Part shown: in pieces, positions 25,856 to 40,565 of the stretch
Position numbering within the stretch: the stretch's first letter is position 1
Layout: every line of letters begins with the position of its first letter
NCBI GenBank assembly: GCA_034190875.2
Contig: CM067344.1
Span: forward strand, 14,370,801 to 14,434,800
Direction: 5' to 3'
DNA: 64,000 nt
From: Urechis unicinctus
Taxonomy: Eukaryota > Annelida > Polychaeta > Xenopneusta > Urechidae
Position numbers and translations under genes: made by a program
The notes under the pieces: model-generated
Told to the model about the DNA's origin: nothing
Database searches by the model: none
The model's input: the letters and a program-made list of their open reading frames with translations, nothing else

Positions 25856-27224
25856 CACATCACCAAATTATGTGTCGTTTTATAAAGGGGGTGCAAATAT
25901 ACACAAGCTGTCAAGCGTTATATTCACGATAACAAATAACATGCTGGCTGTGCTGGAAGTCAAAATGGATGTGGAAGATATTGGGTGCTATCAAAATATT
26001 CAATATAACTTGGGAATGGTTTGGTTCGGTGCAACATTTCTCTGGTGGGTTGATTTTGCCGACTGAATGCAAAATAAACGATTGTCTCTGCGTCTGATGT
26101 CGAAGATCAGGCAGGGAAGGATCAGGATTGTAAGACCTTCTCTTCCGCATCATTGTGCTGCAAATTTACACCCATCCTAGACCCATCGACCTGCTTACAG
26201 ATGATTCGGGTTCGAAAAGCCTAATACTGACATGATCAGCAAAAAGCTCAAGTCAAACAGGCAGAGATCGACCACAGGCGGAGACTTCATATTAGAGACA
26301 GCTAGTGAAGCGTGCTGAAGATACGCATGACCATCACAGGAGCGGTGTGTCGGTATTAGCGTTATTACTCACCAGCTAACCGATCTGTTGGCTGCTGCAG
26401 TTCGTTATTGATAGTCAGTAATTGTAGACTGAGCGCTTTGTCCTTCAAACACTTTACGAATATTCGCTCGACACCCTCGTCCACCTTCCATAGATCATAC
26501 ATATATAAGTCACTGAATAAGGCATCATGCAGCTACGTTTTGATCATCTGGTGCGTACAAAATTTTCATGAGTTGAGAAGCTACCCTTGCATTTGGAGTC
26601 CACTGGCTTCATTCCAGACAACTCCGAAATGTTGTCCCATGGTTAAATGTTAAATTCTAACTCTGAATCAATACCATTGTAGGTTGTCTGGTAATTTATG
26701 GTGATGCAACAACATCGTATCAGGAAATCTTGGGTATTTTATCCCTACTGTTTAGGTGAAGTCTCATAACAACTGAAGGGGCTTTTGCTATTTCGTCAAA
26801 AATCGTCGAGCTTTGCGCAAAATATGGTGCTAGTATTCAAGTCCACACAACTATGAGATAGATATATTGCTTTAATAACCGTCATAATTTTGGATTTGTG
26901 GCGTGATTGGATTATGGAAGTCACCATGTGAGTATTTGAATATGGCTTATAGTAGATGTTGGATTCTTGGTTGCTCATCCTTGGTTGATTGACTTCCACC
27001 GTGAGGTTGGCATTCAAAACAATTTTGACCGGAATTCCGCGTCTATAAGGCTGAGCTGGAACAGATCGGTTCCGTATGACTATTTATCTTATTGATCAAC
27101 ATACCGTAATTCCCCTCCTATAGAAACAGTCGCATCAATAACAAATGGTGTTCTATATTCCATGGGCGAAATAGCTTTGTGTTTCAGTTAATTATTGGTA
27201 CTTACATAGCTTAGGTCTTAACAG

Positions 27225-27460
27225 TTGTTGCTTTCGGCTCTTTGGAGTTGTACACATGTATTTTCAAGTAAAAATCATTTTCAAAATGCATATATAATGT
27301 TGCAAGGTGGCACCTTTATGGCTTTTTTTTTGCAGCAACATGATGTTGATTTAAAAATATTTACCTCCGACAGTGCGGGAGTCGTTCTACAATTCAATTG
27401 CTTAGCTGTACACTACGCAGTAGTATTCCATATTAAACACAGAACAAAGCATATTAATGC
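27225..27460. repeat. Segment present in A3, absent from A2
   Basis: A2 (about 18470-18485) joins its two flanks directly. The right part (gtattccatattaaacacag and on) resembles 42718-42750 in unit 3 (gtgttccattttaaccacag and on), so the material is shared elsewhere in the array. No terminal repeats or target-site duplication are clear. It includes a poly-T run of 9. Confidence 0.6.
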
Positions 27461-29863
27461 GTTAAGCAACAAATTGGGCCCATTTAATAATCATAATGTT
27501 ATAATGTTTTGTGAGGATTTACTGCACGACTTTATTGACGCGTACCGGCAACACTGGTTGTATGTAGGACGTAGATATTTCGATAAATGTTATCATCGTT
27601 TTTATCCTTACAGATAAAGTAATTCAAAATAAAGATTGCATGCCCTTTTGTTTAATATCACATGTGTTGAGTTCTGAGAGCTATGCAATGTAGTTATCTT
27701 CAATTAGCCACGGAGAAAGCATTAGATACAGCGGTTTTACGACAAAATTGACAGAGGAATATCACCCTAGGGCACAATTCCTTAATACTCCAACTGGTTG
27801 CCGTAATACCACAACATAATAATGAAATATTGAGGCTCTACTATGTGTTTGTAGTAATTAAAGAAGAGGTTGGGGCAAGATATTGGAATAGGCATCTTTA
27901 TAATTAAAGTTTTGATTGCAACTGATTAATGATTATGAGGAGAAGGGGCGGTTTGTTAAATGACTACATAAAAGACCTGTTTTGGAAGCTTCTAGTTAGA
28001 TGGTAATCATTAGTAAAACATTAATAACCTTATTTTAGCGCTGAACGTCATCAGTCGACTTGCATGCCCCCATCATATTTACAAGAAAACACGAAAACAT
28101 ATATTTGTCTTCAGTATAAATCCTGGGACAAATATTCTTTCAATATATATGATGACATGTGATGGTATACGGCAAACGAGGAAAGCAACCCTGGTGCCAG
28201 AACAGAACCTCTGAATGGTAAATAACTACATCCTATAAGCGAATTGATTACAGATATACGCCACACCAGAATGATGTTGTGTGTGACTCATTGCAGGCTG
28301 CTCAGATGTTCACATCCATCAGCCAGTGGTAGTCTCACAAGCTATTCAATATTTATCTGCATTCTCTACTCAGTATCCAATATCTGAGCAAGCGGCACTT
28401 AGATGCACATACCCTCTCTTGTTCTGTATGAGTATTTGTATAGCATACACTGTGGCATTATTATGTGCATTATAAATAATTCATTGGCACATGATACATT
28501 TAGAACTCCCCGAACGGCAGAGGCGAGACAGGCGAAACTGAACGTGCTCGTTGAATGAATTGACTTGGGTGCTTGTGCATTTATCCAGCTACTGACAGTT
28601 CAGTACTTGAATTAAATGAAATTCATGTAGCTTAAGGTGAAAGGCGAAGGCCAAATTGCAGCAGGCGATGTCGGATTATTAGTCCTGTATGTTTGCTTCC
28701 CATTTGCAATCTTATGAAGTCTTCAAGAAAGTGATTACTTCTTAAATTGATAGCATAGCAAAGAATTGCCGAGCGGTCTGTAGTGCCATGGCTATTTCCT
28801 CTTACAGACAAATCACATCACCAATCATGGAGTTATTTGTTTAATAAACGGCTAGACTCTTGAAAGATGGTTACACTGTAGCACTGAAATATGGCTGGCT
28901 AGCGGTGTTGTTCTAGACTCATACCCTACTCATATACTTTTTCTCCCATTAATCGGATCTATTTTTGAAATCATCAATGAATACACAGATGGACGGCAGT
29001 GTTGCGTAAAAGCACTTATTGTGTTTAGACAACAACCGCTGTGATGGTGCTTACACGTCACTATGTCGTCCTGTTTGGTGCGAAATGAGTTGCAACGAAT
29101 TTTTATCTTTCACAATTGCACCATATGTTGGGATTAGGGGCAATCACTCTCAATAATCGATCGCACAGATTTTTTTCAAAAGTAAAAAAGCCGTACAGCA
29201 AGACTGGATGCGTTAAATCATTCTTCATTACTACCGCCACGTGGCCATACAGCGTAGCACCGCGATCGATAATCTCATTTAGAATGGATGGGTGTTACTT
29301 TATAGTGTGTTATATTTAATTGTCCTTTAATATCAAATTCATAAAAGACAATCAAACCTCTTTTGGCATTCATTATTCTTAGCTTTATGTTAAGCATATG
29401 CCTATCACATTTATTTCTCTTACAATTACTGTACCACGAGCTGGCTGGGTTACGAGCATCTTCTCGGATCTCACTGGATCTATAAGTTTGCGCAATATCG
29501 GAAGGTAATACAGCAGATTACAACATATTTATATCGCCATCATAGCGCATAGCTACGATTGGCCATCACCAGGCAACTAGCAAGATGGCACGGGGTTTTC
29601 TCATTTTGCATTGGTTTAGTTAAGAAGCAATCAACAAAGCTGATTTTGCATTGTTTAGTGAAGAAATCCTCTTGATCATCATCATTTTCGAGCTTGATAG
29701 ATATAAATATTGATGAAATGTTAATATCACTTATGGGAGCAGTAATGATAAAGTCAACATTCAAAGTGTACTCTGCGTTCACAACATTTTCCGGCGTGAT
29801 TGATCATCTAGAGTAGGGTGTGCACATAGAAATGATATTCTGATCAATTGAGTTGGAACAGAG

Positions 29864-30115
29864 CTACACAACCGTAGGTGGAGCTACATGCGGTACCAGG
29901 ATATAAGATAACCTAGCTATGTGCCATGCTATCGATCCGATACGCGATGTTTTATGGTGCCCAGTGGATAATACATCTAATTCGACAACGGACCGAATTG
30001 GAAAGGCGTCTCTTTGGTCGCTCGTCAGATATACCTTCGCACCAGGAGAGAGAATAGCAGTGTTCACAACCAGGTATTTCCGAGTTGTGGCAATTAGGAA
30101 TAACAATTTAACCAT
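29864..30115 (-). other. Short minus-strand ORF kept in all A copies, copy A3
   Basis: Same ATG and core as 1965-2159, with one codon fewer (KVVYL becomes KVYL through a 3-base deletion, frame kept). The frame runs on about 20 codons further than in A1. The product is not recognised. Confidence 0.2.
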
Positions 30116-30339
30116 TCTAAGGGCCTGACGTACTGTGTAGGCTTAGAAACCAAAAAGGGAATACTCAGAAACAAAGTAGGAAAGGGTAAGCAATATTCAG
30201 GCAAAAGCATTATTGCTCTTGTATGGACTGACCGAAAGTGTGGACCAACTAACGCACCATGTCTTCTAAATGACCTGCAATATAACTTTAATTAGGAATG
30301 GCTAGGTCAGATATAGCTACATATGCTATGCCAAGCTTG

Positions 30340-30700
30340 TTTCATGGTGGCTTTACTCACATGTTGTGACTGGCTTGTTTAATTCCGTCTGTTGATGACT
30401 TGTTTTATATGCAATGACCGTCTTGTTTTATAGTGATTTAACAATGACAGACTTTTCTTATTATGACTTAATACGCTATAATAAGCTTGTTTTATTCTGG
30501 CGCAATATGCTATTACAGGCTTGTTTTTCATAGGACAATATACTATACTTTATACTTGTTTTATTGTGGCTTTATATGCAATGGCTTGCTTGTTTTATTA
30601 TGGCTTTGTATGCTACAAACCTGCTTGTTTAATTATGGCATTTACGTGCTGACAGTCTTTTTTTTTAAGGGTTTTATATGCTATGACAGACTTATTATAT
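30340..30700. repeat. Degenerate 33-34-bp minisatellite in A3
   Basis: Units such as gcttgttttattctggcgca and the following atatgctattaca repeat with a period of about 34. This is the clearest version of the tract after that in A1. Confidence 0.8.
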
Positions 30701-31735
30701 TATGACTCTCTTTTGTTGTTTGGTATGATCACACTTGTTGTGAGTGAGCCTATAACTAGTAGCTGTATGAAACCAATATAGTAAGTTAGTACTGATTGCC
30801 AGCATATTTGCTTGCTGGCTTGTTCGCTGAATATGCCAGCAAAGGCACAATATAACACTGGGGGTATAGCCTTACTTTGCAATTCATACAAATCAATCAG
30901 GCCTTCAGCAACTTGATCGCTAAGTCAGCCTCTATTACCAAGGCTTGCCTTAAAAAGAAGGTTAGAGTCGGGGTGGGTGTCGCTGATTGGCCTCGATTTT
31001 AAAGCTATAATTTACAAAGTGGTAGGGAATTATTCAGTTAAAAAATTTCAGCATAATCTCACTGATTAATTTTAAATTATTCTATGAATGTTGAGGTGCA
31101 TATCGCAATAAGACAACTCTGCCTCTTGGAACAGATATTTATTTTTTGTGTCGTCTGATTCAAGTACATCTTATGCAAAACTAGCTGGATAGTATGACAC
31201 AACAGGTCTGTTTCAATCTAAAGTGCTAATTGCAACTTCTCTGTTCCCTTGTATTTTATGTCGGAATGGTTTAAAACGCTAATATCGTATCGTGCGCATT
31301 AATCGGTATTTTTCATATACAGCAGCCATACAGTCCAAATGCAATAGTATAGTAAATGCTGATATACGATTGATTCTTCAGCTAGTGTTGTTGAGCTGTA
31401 AATGATCGCAGGCTGAAATCGATATATACCAGAAAATAAATAATAAGGCGTGGGAAATTCTCATATAAAAAGACCTCCATAACCTTCTTTAGCAGTATGT
31501 GGTTAATTCAGGACGCATATTCGACTTAGGTATTGACACAGACGACTTTTATCTGTCTTTTGGGCCGTTTGATTAATATTTAGACAATATTTAATTGCCT
31601 GTTAAAAGTGACCTAGTGTATATATCAGTGGGTCAGCTTGGTGTGTGAGTAACATCCTGTCATCTATCATCGCCTTTGTGGTAATGTTTAGGAGATTATC
31701 AGCGGCACCACATGATGCTGGAGATTAGTAGCAGA

Positions 31736-34700
31736 ATAAGGATGTAATTGGCAACATTATTGCCTAGTCGTCAGTTTAATATGCTGCTCAGTTAAAACTG
31801 GTATAGAAATAGTTAGAATAATATCAAATATTCCATGGACGTTATTTTAATCGGAATGGGGTACGGATGACGAAGATATTTGTGAATTATCATTCGTCAT
31901 CAAGCAAATGATAAATGTTGTATTGAAATACCCGGATAATTGAATACTTAAGGCTTGGCCTTATACAGTAACACTAATATTACTGAGGTTAACTGTGTGA
32001 AATGCTGGGGACGTTCGACTGCAACATTAGTCGAAACAGTCCCAGAAACATTACATCTATGCTATTTCTCATATAATTTTATTTTATAATATTTATTATT
32101 CGTTAACTTGAAACTGTCTATACTTCATACCTAAATCTACACTGCCAATACAGAGCAATCACATTACGTATTCAGTGGTTGAATTGTATCCCCGCGGTCA
32201 TAACCTGCATACACACTAACCGTTAATGGCGTCATCAAAGGCAACACTGATTTATATTCACCCGATGTAGAATGACGGACGTGTGTCCTCAGGGTGAATC
32301 CCGTGATTGAACAACGTCATGACCGAGGTATAAAAAGCCAACGGCGATATCCATTGGGCCGCAGCAAACTGGGTATCTCTTTAAGCGCTGCCTCTGGCGC
32401 GTTATAATGTGGGTATGCTTTACACCCAAATATCTTAGATCGAGAATGAGAAACCAAGGAAGTCGCCGTTGTGTAATAGGCTTAGGCGAGAAATGAGTTC
32501 ATATAATGCACCAAGCATAACAAAAAGTGTCCAATTAACCACTTACAACATCCCTTACTTATAGATAGGAAATTCTACCTTGGTGTTCAGTATGCTTATT
32601 GTGGAGCGTCTAATTAATCTGTATGTATATCACGACTATGGGCATTTGTGTCTGAATGAGTAGTTTAAGTGTAAGAGCATAGTATTATTCAAGCAATGGG
32701 TGATAGCGATGAGAATGCATTGCCAATGCGTACCCGCAACTAGCAATGAATGCTTTACATATTCCTATACCACTGCAAGCTGTTTTGTTTCGACACATGT
32801 AAGCGTATCGAATACAATCGTACGAGAAATTCTACATTGATGCACAGATAAACTGTCGACATGGGCGTAACTTGTCAGCTTACCTAACATATACGGATAT
32901 TGAGCTGTTTGCAGTGGAGAGGTTGCAATTATTCACGAATAAATGGTATCGATGGTACAAGTCTCTTAATACGGAATACATAGGAATTATACTCGCTCTG
33001 GGACGATCTGTTATTATCCCGTTTCCAAGGATTTGGTCATCATTATATCATGCAAGCTCATCGAGCATCCTCTGGGATATTCATTTTCCTTATTTGTACA
33101 ACAGGAACAACCCCATTCAACACCTTATTGATGAAAGCTTCTTTAGCTAGAGCCATTACGCGTTCATAATATTTGCATAAGACGTTCTATCCGATCTCGC
33201 ATTAACGGCAACCGCTGGCTAAATCATAACATTCATCCGTCACCGAATATTTATGTTGAATGTACACAGAAGAGGATACCGTCGCCTCTTTAAGATGAAT
33301 TTACTTTGAGGATATCCCTTTATGTATGCCCAAACTGCGATTATCGGGAAATCTCCCATTTTCCTTAATGGAAGTGTGGTCATCTATATGCAAAAGCTAG
33401 CTGTGACAACAAGGGCCATACTTTAGGACGGACGGGTCTGTAGAGTAGGAGAAACTGTTAATAGATAACGCCACATGACGATTTTCTGTTGCAATTGATC
33501 TGCCCAAAAAAGTCTAATAATATAAACATCATGTATCATATCTTAATGATGATGGATGAGCCTAAGTTTCCGTTAAAGGGGTGTATGTTACGGATCAAAA
33601 CCTCGCTGGTAATGCTTCCGATGGTTACTTTTTGGCAATCAAAACTTGTTACGGTTTGTTAAGATATTTTGAATAAAACATAAAATCGTCGAAGGCAGCC
33701 GTTTTCCCCCATGATTCTCGGCAAAACAGAACAAGTAATGGCAGTGGACATTCAATAATAATCTTAGTTTATAGTTCCGATGTTGCAACCTGTCAAACTA
33801 TTAAAGGTCAACATAACGCCTGAGGCTAAAAGTAATTGGAAAATTCCTTTTATCATTCAACGAAAGAGCACCATCTTTCCTTTTTGCATGTTACGTAGTT
33901 ATTTCTGTTAATCTATAATCGTATATATGTATTTCTTGAATCATTAAAACTCACATTAGGTCGATTTACTTGTTTAGCAAATCAAGTATAATCGCGCATA
34001 GTAGTAGGTGTATGAAGAGGCACTAAAAAGAGTTCTATCCACATACTTTAGTATCAGTAGGTATACCAAGAAGCTATTGCATTGATTTTCACTTGGGATA
34101 TCAGCTTAGGGGTGGAGATGGAAAATATTTGTCACTTTACTTTTCTGTAGTTATAGATAACTGAATGAAAATCCTTTGCGAATGGCATATTGTAATATGC
34201 CTATGCTGTTTATTATTCATGGCGAGATGATAAAGGGAAGTTTGAGAAGACGAGCTAGCTTAAGAAGTATGCATGCGTGCAAATGTAGATGAACCAAGTT
34301 TAAACATGTTCCCACAGATTATCAAATAATACAACCAGCTTATATGCAAATCTGGACATTTATATAAATGCAACGAGTCTAGAAGCATTTGAGTTATTCA
34401 TTAGTAATATTATGGCTCGGAGGCATCCGGGAAAGCAGTTAGCAATGAATATCCGTACGCTGCCTCCAACCCAACAATAAAAGCCGGCTTTGTGATTTAA
34501 TTTATACCGATTAACTGTCCAAAGATTAATCTATTCGAGGACTATTACCACGATTCATCGGCACAATATTGAAGATTGATAATCCTATCACGAATTGACC
34601 CCTGCAATACAATTTCGAATAGCCAAAACCGGTATCCATTAGATAACCCAGAGACATACACTATCTTATCATATGTGTCTCGTATGGCTTCACAACAAAT

Positions 34701-37700
34701 TGAACCATGTCATGTGTTGTTCACGAAGTCCCGCAACTCCTTGCTTTATGGATTGCAAGATTTCTATAGGTGAGAGTTCATGTTTTGTTAACGACATTTT
34801 TCCCAGTACTGCCCTCTAGAGTCGTATAAATCGGACTTAAGCCAAATCGGCCATGCACAGTAAGTTTGACGAGATTCTGGCCCATCCGAACGGAATCAAT
34901 TCAAATAGATCCATCTGTCTCGAGCTTATGATGGCCAGCGATGCTCACGAAGATCGGATGTAAGTGCTGAAGATGTCGTTGCTAAGCTGGTAGTGATATC
35001 TGATGATATATCGTATATTGGTAATATTTTGTCTTAAGCAAATGTGATCAAGGTTTTAGCACGACAACCAGAATTCATCACGAATTGATATGAATTGGTG
35101 TGTACACATTTATGTCGAAACAAAATGTCAATTTCGTTGAGGTCATCTAGAGACTCATACAGAGTGCTTCAACGGATCATCCACAAAAGGTCTCTGCAGT
35201 GTAATTGGCTGTTATTAAATTGAAGAGAAATCCCCTTCACTTTTGTCACGAAATATCGTGCTAAGATACGCCAGAGTTACCAACTTGGTTAAATGGTAAA
35301 GATCAACTGACGCTAGGGAATTAATGGGGATAAGCAGTGCTATTATCAGTACGCCTCTCTGGCTTCCCATTCCATAGCACTATACCTCTGTATGGACCTA
35401 TTTGGCATCAGCCTAATGCAGATCGAGCTACCGTGAGTATATCGGTTCTGAAATCACCCGTTCGTAGATCCATTCGTATACGATTGAGTAGAAGGATAGG
35501 GAAGAAAGTCAAGCCACTCGACCAAGTTTGACAGTGTTAATAAACTCAAAGTCGCAGTGAGGAATGTATGCGGGCAATATGCAATTGTTTATATTTCAAA
35601 TCATTGTCAGTAATATTGCATCCTAAAATAACTCTTTTATGCCATGATTCTTTGTTCATAAGTATGTGCCGACGTAGGGAGGATTTATTTTTACTATCTA
35701 TTAACCTTTTGGCAAGAGCTTCCATTCACTATGAATTATTGTATATTGGAACATCTAAACATATTAACTGACCTTCTCAATTCGTTTTGTATCTACGAGC
35801 TCTTTATTGAGTTATATCGCATTTGTCTCTTTTGAACGGTCATTTACTTATTTGTACAATTGCTCTTATTTCGTCACAGAAATTGTATACATTTCCATCA
35901 ATGTACAATGAATTGCTATATACAGGAGCAGCTAAACGTTATGAATAATTGACTCTCATTTGCATGTTTTAACAATCGTGTACCTTTATGTGAGATTGTT
36001 CTTAGAATTGTTTGCAGTTATTTCGTAATATACATTAGAAACTTCAACAAAATTTTGCTAATCGAATGTCATAGAAATGATACGATATTGTGTATCATGT
36101 GTCACCAATAACTCTCAGACAGAATGGCTCATTATAAGTGTCCTTCCTCGGATCGACAATTGGAGAAGATTAACCTATTAGCCAAGCTAACGTATGATAA
36201 TAACAATACACATTTTGCAGACATTGCGCTTAATGCATTGTAATCATAATACGAAGTACTTAATTCACACATTAATATATGAGATATGTGGTGTGTTCAT
36301 TTTGATATCAATCGCAATCGTTTAAGGCGGTGATATAAATGACCAAAGGTTAAAAACTCACTATAGAGAGTGCATTGTTGCAGGTCGCACCTGATGACCC
36401 TGAAATACCCTTGTCAGACACCTGCACATTGACGTTGTGATATGATGTCATTCTAGTGTCTGCTTCTATGAGGCTTACGGTAATAAACACTCAATGGTTT
36501 GCAATATCGGCCACGCGACGCAGGAAGACCTATAATGATGGAAGCGAAATTGATTCAAAGACCTGTCATCTTTTGAAATGACTTGTCTGTATTGACATAC
36601 ATAATAACTCATGGTTCGAACCCAGAACCCTAACGTCCGCCAAAGGCGAATAAAACCGACTAAAACCATCCATGACGACTTATGGGCAATTTTCTTAGTT
36701 TCGATAGCTATCAATGTCAGTTGAGTGTGTGATCTTAAATATGCTAAACACGAATTGCATGTAGCATTTGTGAATTTGCAAGCTACAATTAAAAGGTTAG
36801 CAATCGCATAAAGAAGCACGCATTGATAATCACCCTGGAAGATTGAAGTTTACAACAGCTATCGCGACACATTACGAGTCAGACGAGATCTGAATGAGCA
36901 CAAGTATTGAAATCCAGCAACAAGAAAATTGCCAACTCACATATATAAATGCCAAATGAATGCCAAATTAACAGTTGCCGCTTCTCGCAATATCCGGCCC
37001 AGTCGGACGGGAATGCTCGGAGTGAGTCATACTGTTCAATATCTTTGCGCTGCAAATTTACGACACAATCACGGACCCATAGACCCGCTAACAGATGATC
37101 TGTGTACGAAAAGCCTAATACTGACATGATCAGCAAAAAGCTCAAGTCAAACAGGCAGAGATCGACCACAGGCGGAGATGTATGGTTTCATGTTAGGGAT
37201 AGCAAGTGATGCGTGCATGATGGTCATCTCAAGGTCGGTGTGCCGGCCTTAGTGTCATACCTTACCAGTCCACCGATCTGCTGGCTGATCGGGTTTTATT
37301 GAGTCAGTATCTGCATCAGGCTGTCTACAGGGCATTTCCTAGTATTAACACCGTAGATCAAACATCGCACGAAAGACCACATCTCGAAGCGACTAGGAAA
37401 GGACAGCAAGCAGCTATCCTTCGATCATCTGGTGATTGTAACGTTACCATATTGTGAAAGCCTAGTGTGTTTTCCCTCGCACATTCCAGCATTCAAAGTC
37501 CATTCTGCCTTCGCTAAGTTCACCAATACCATTGGTAACCTGTTGTCTGTTTGTACGTAATGCTGATGCTCAGTTCTAGGTTTAACCGAGCTGAAAAAGA
37601 GCTTCACAGCTGTACGTGGAGCAGCAATCGATTCCAGTTGTATGAAATATCAAAGCTAATAACATTCCCTGTAATAACACCCATCATGCGTATTGGGCAA

Positions 37701-37904
37701 TGTGGATGCTTGACAAGAACGAATGGACTTTGTGCCCTACAACACTCTTGTCAGCGAAACAGCCTCAGGACATAACACCGACTTAACATATAGCAGCTGC
37801 AATATAGCAGTGACCTGCTTGTTTTGCCCTCGATATGCTATAGTCTGCATATTTCATCATGCTCTCATGATTGGTTTAATTAGTGCTCTATGTGCTAGCG
37901 TTTC
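31736..37904 (+). repeat. Array block B, copy B2
   Basis: This is the most complete B copy. Its left part (31738-32105 and 32670-33210) matches B3 at 52155-53225, and 32110-32570 plus 33590-37900 match B1. A 92-codon frame at 32872-33150 is broken in B3, so it is not called. Near 36611 there is a sequence like a tRNA-type B box (GGTTCGAACCC), but I find no A box or tRNA fold. Confidence 0.8.
32264..32344 (+). promoter_or_regulatory. Ultra-conserved TATA-containing block in B2
   Basis: Identical over 81 bases to 6160-6240 in B1. The TATA box TATAAAAAG lies at 32329-32337. After a single mismatch, the next 14 bases also agree. Flanks differ at roughly one base in eight. Same reading as for the B1 copy: a candidate core promoter or otherwise constrained element, or a gene-conversion tract. 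Confidence 0.4.
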
Positions 37905-38129
37905 TTTGTATATATATATTCATACACACACGCACACATATACATATATATTTAAATCTATATATATAAATATATATACGTATATATACATAAATATATA
38001 TGTACACATATCTATATATAAATATATATATATATATATATGTACATATACATATTTATATTCTTATATTTATATATGTAAATTTATACATATGTATATA
38101 TGTATATATATATACATATATATATATAT

Positions 38130-38160
<31 letters not shown>

Positions 38161-38345
38161 CATAACTCTATATATATGCATATATATATATATATGCATA
38201 TATATATATTACAACCGATTAGCTGAACATATACGATAAAACATACACAAATCTATATGTATACATATATATATGTATATATATACACATATATATATAT
38301 ATTTATATGTATATATAAATATATATATATATAAATCTATACATA

Positions 38346-38383
<38 letters not shown>

Positions 38384-38440
38384 CATATATATATAAACAT
38401 ATAAATATTTAAATTTATATATACAAACATATATATTATA
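37905..38440. repeat. Long compound TA/TATG microsatellite
   Basis: It consists of TA repeats with TATG, TACA and TAAA variants, interrupted at about 38207-38255 by non-repetitive sequence (gattagctgaacatatacg). That interruption recurs in reverse orientation at about 40565-40602. The Tyr-Ile frames across it are meaningless. Confidence 0.97.
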
Positions 38441-40130
38441 CGCCAGCAATATCGCCGAACAGCACCAAATGTTTAAGTATCAGATACATTCACTTGTTTA
38501 ATTAACATGTTACAAGAAAATTGTAGCCTCTTAGTTGATGTAAATGTGCATTTTCTTAAATATGTTTAAAAGAATGAAACAAATATTTGAGGCTAGCAGA
38601 TTGCTTGCACAACCTCTCTTCTTCTACTCTGCTAAATCAAAGCCCAGTTAAATTAACTGATACATACAGACAATTAAATGTGCTACAATAGCTCTGATAA
38701 ATTAAAACTTTACAGTCATCGAACAATGAGCCAAGTACGCATTAGGCTATTAGTGCGACTATATAAAAGTTTCACTTGCAGCATCATATCTTAGTCATTA
38801 TGGCGATTTGAATTAACAAAAGAAAGTATTTGCACATTTCAACATGTTGCAATTGCCTGGCATTCAATATTACCCATGGTCATAGGAGTTTTCGCGCCTT
38901 TGCTTTGAACAATGCGGACAGAGATTTGGTTGGTTTCAGCATGATTAGTTCTGATTTGAAAACATGTATCAAACATACCTATTGTGCATATCATTCATGA
39001 AACAGCCAATATGTGATTGCAACAACAAATTGGAACATCATCAACATACACATTGAATAAGTTAGTCATTGGTTACAGTATAATACAGAGCAGATGCATG
39101 GCGCCACTTCACACAGATAAACTGGCTTTGCTAACAGACTAGAAAAATAAAAAAACGTCCATACGACCACAACATGAAGCAAAACCTTCACGCTTTAGAC
39201 GACTTTTTGATGCTCTGGCTGCTTTCAACCCCTCACGCTGCCGATATCTTCACAGTAAGGCTCATTGATCACCCAGCAATTTGGAATTGCTTCCACCATG
39301 CTTTGTTTTTGAAGTATTGATGAGAAAGAAGATGGCGGAGGTTTAATCGGTATCTATTTCATGATCATAATATTGTTACGTCACGACCTGTTTAACCATG
39401 ATAAAATACAACACAAAGTAAAAGAAGTAAGCAAATTTCTACGTGGCGGTGCGTTATGGCAATGAACCAAGACATGTCGCGTAATCTTATCCAGCTAGCA
39501 TGTGATCTACTTTCAAGGTGTAATAAAGTGCTCGGCGAGATAGCGCGAGGTATGTCTTGGCATGGTATACATTATCAACACGTACATTGGGTCTATACCA
39601 GCGTTTCCTTGTACCAAGTGCAGCCTCATACCTATGCTCGTATCTAGATTTATGTTGTAAGAGATAGCTTGGAAGGAAACATGTTTGCATATAAGCAGCC
39701 TTCTTCATCATCTCAGCAGCTATCACGTCAGTGTTAAAGCAGATCAATAACAATAAGATAACCAGTTAGTGCAGTTGCCACCTTCTTATCTGACGAATGC
39801 AATCGTGAACAAAAGCAAGGAAAAGCGTTAATTTATCATCAGCTTCTTCTACGTTAACTCTACAACGACGGCGCGCAACTTTCTCAAGTATCATTACAAT
39901 AGCGATGGCAAATACGCTGATAATACACTGCTCACACGAGGAACGCCAATTGAACCCATTGAAAAATACCAGAGATCTAATGCTCTAGCCCTCTAGATTT
40001 CTAAAAGTAGAATGAATTACATTAAACAGACAGTAATCCAGTAAAGCAGACATTCATCCGCTGTTTTTCTTACAGATAACGCAAGCAGGGCACCCGGTTG
40101 TGGCTCATTATTCCCAACCAAACCAACATT
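38441..40130. other. B2 interval with inverted array pieces
   Basis: The segments next to the TA tract (38440-38500) and at 39530-39612 are reverse complements of 11640-11690 and 11570-11635 in B1. The following segment, 40130-40250, is in the same orientation as 11443-11570. Between them lie about 1 kb (38500-39530) and 0.5 kb (39612-40130) that I do not find elsewhere. No gene is recognised; frames of 60-90 codons near 39456-39753 overlap on both strands and have no homology I can name. Confidence 0.6.
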
Positions 40131-40374
40131 ACACACACACATAAAGATCGCACTGTCAGCCTCTCCATACATGGTACCACATAACTTTATATAGATGCTT
40201 CTATTTGAAGTCAATCAACTTTAATTGTCAAAACATTCGTTAATATATTGCTTTTATTGTAATACAAAGGGATACAAATTGTGGATTTCACATTAAGCTC
40301 TTCCAAAGTGTCATTTAGAATGTGCTCAATAAATGTGAAATAACTGTTGATATTTATGCATATGAATACATTTT

Positions 40375-40492
40375 AATATATGTATATATATATATAAATA
40401 TAAATATAAATATAAATATATATATATTTATATATATATATGTATGTATGTATATATATATATATATATATAGATTTATATATATATATATA

Positions 40493-40548
<56 letters not shown>

Positions 40549-40565
40549 CATATATATACATATAG
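40375..40565. repeat. TA-rich microsatellite
   Basis: TA repeats with TAAA, TATG and TAGA variants. The sequence at its right edge (atagatttgtgtat...cgtatatgttcagct) is the reverse complement of 38219-38262, so the two AT-rich tracts face each other as arms about 2.3 kb apart. Confidence 0.95.

Larger units (their letters stand above)
25856..31735 (+). repeat. Array block A, copy A3
   Basis: This is the most complete A copy. It keeps a 235-base stretch missing from A2, the 33-34-bp minisatellite at 30340-30700, and one or two degenerate units of the 29-bp minisatellite at its end. It passes directly into B2. Confidence 0.85.

Noticed and set aside
36608..36625. tRNA B-box-like GGTTCGAACCC, with weaker copies near 9700, 13705 and 41687
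   Set aside because: No A box at proper distance, no cloverleaf and no poly-A or target duplication, so neither a tRNA nor a SINE can be called.
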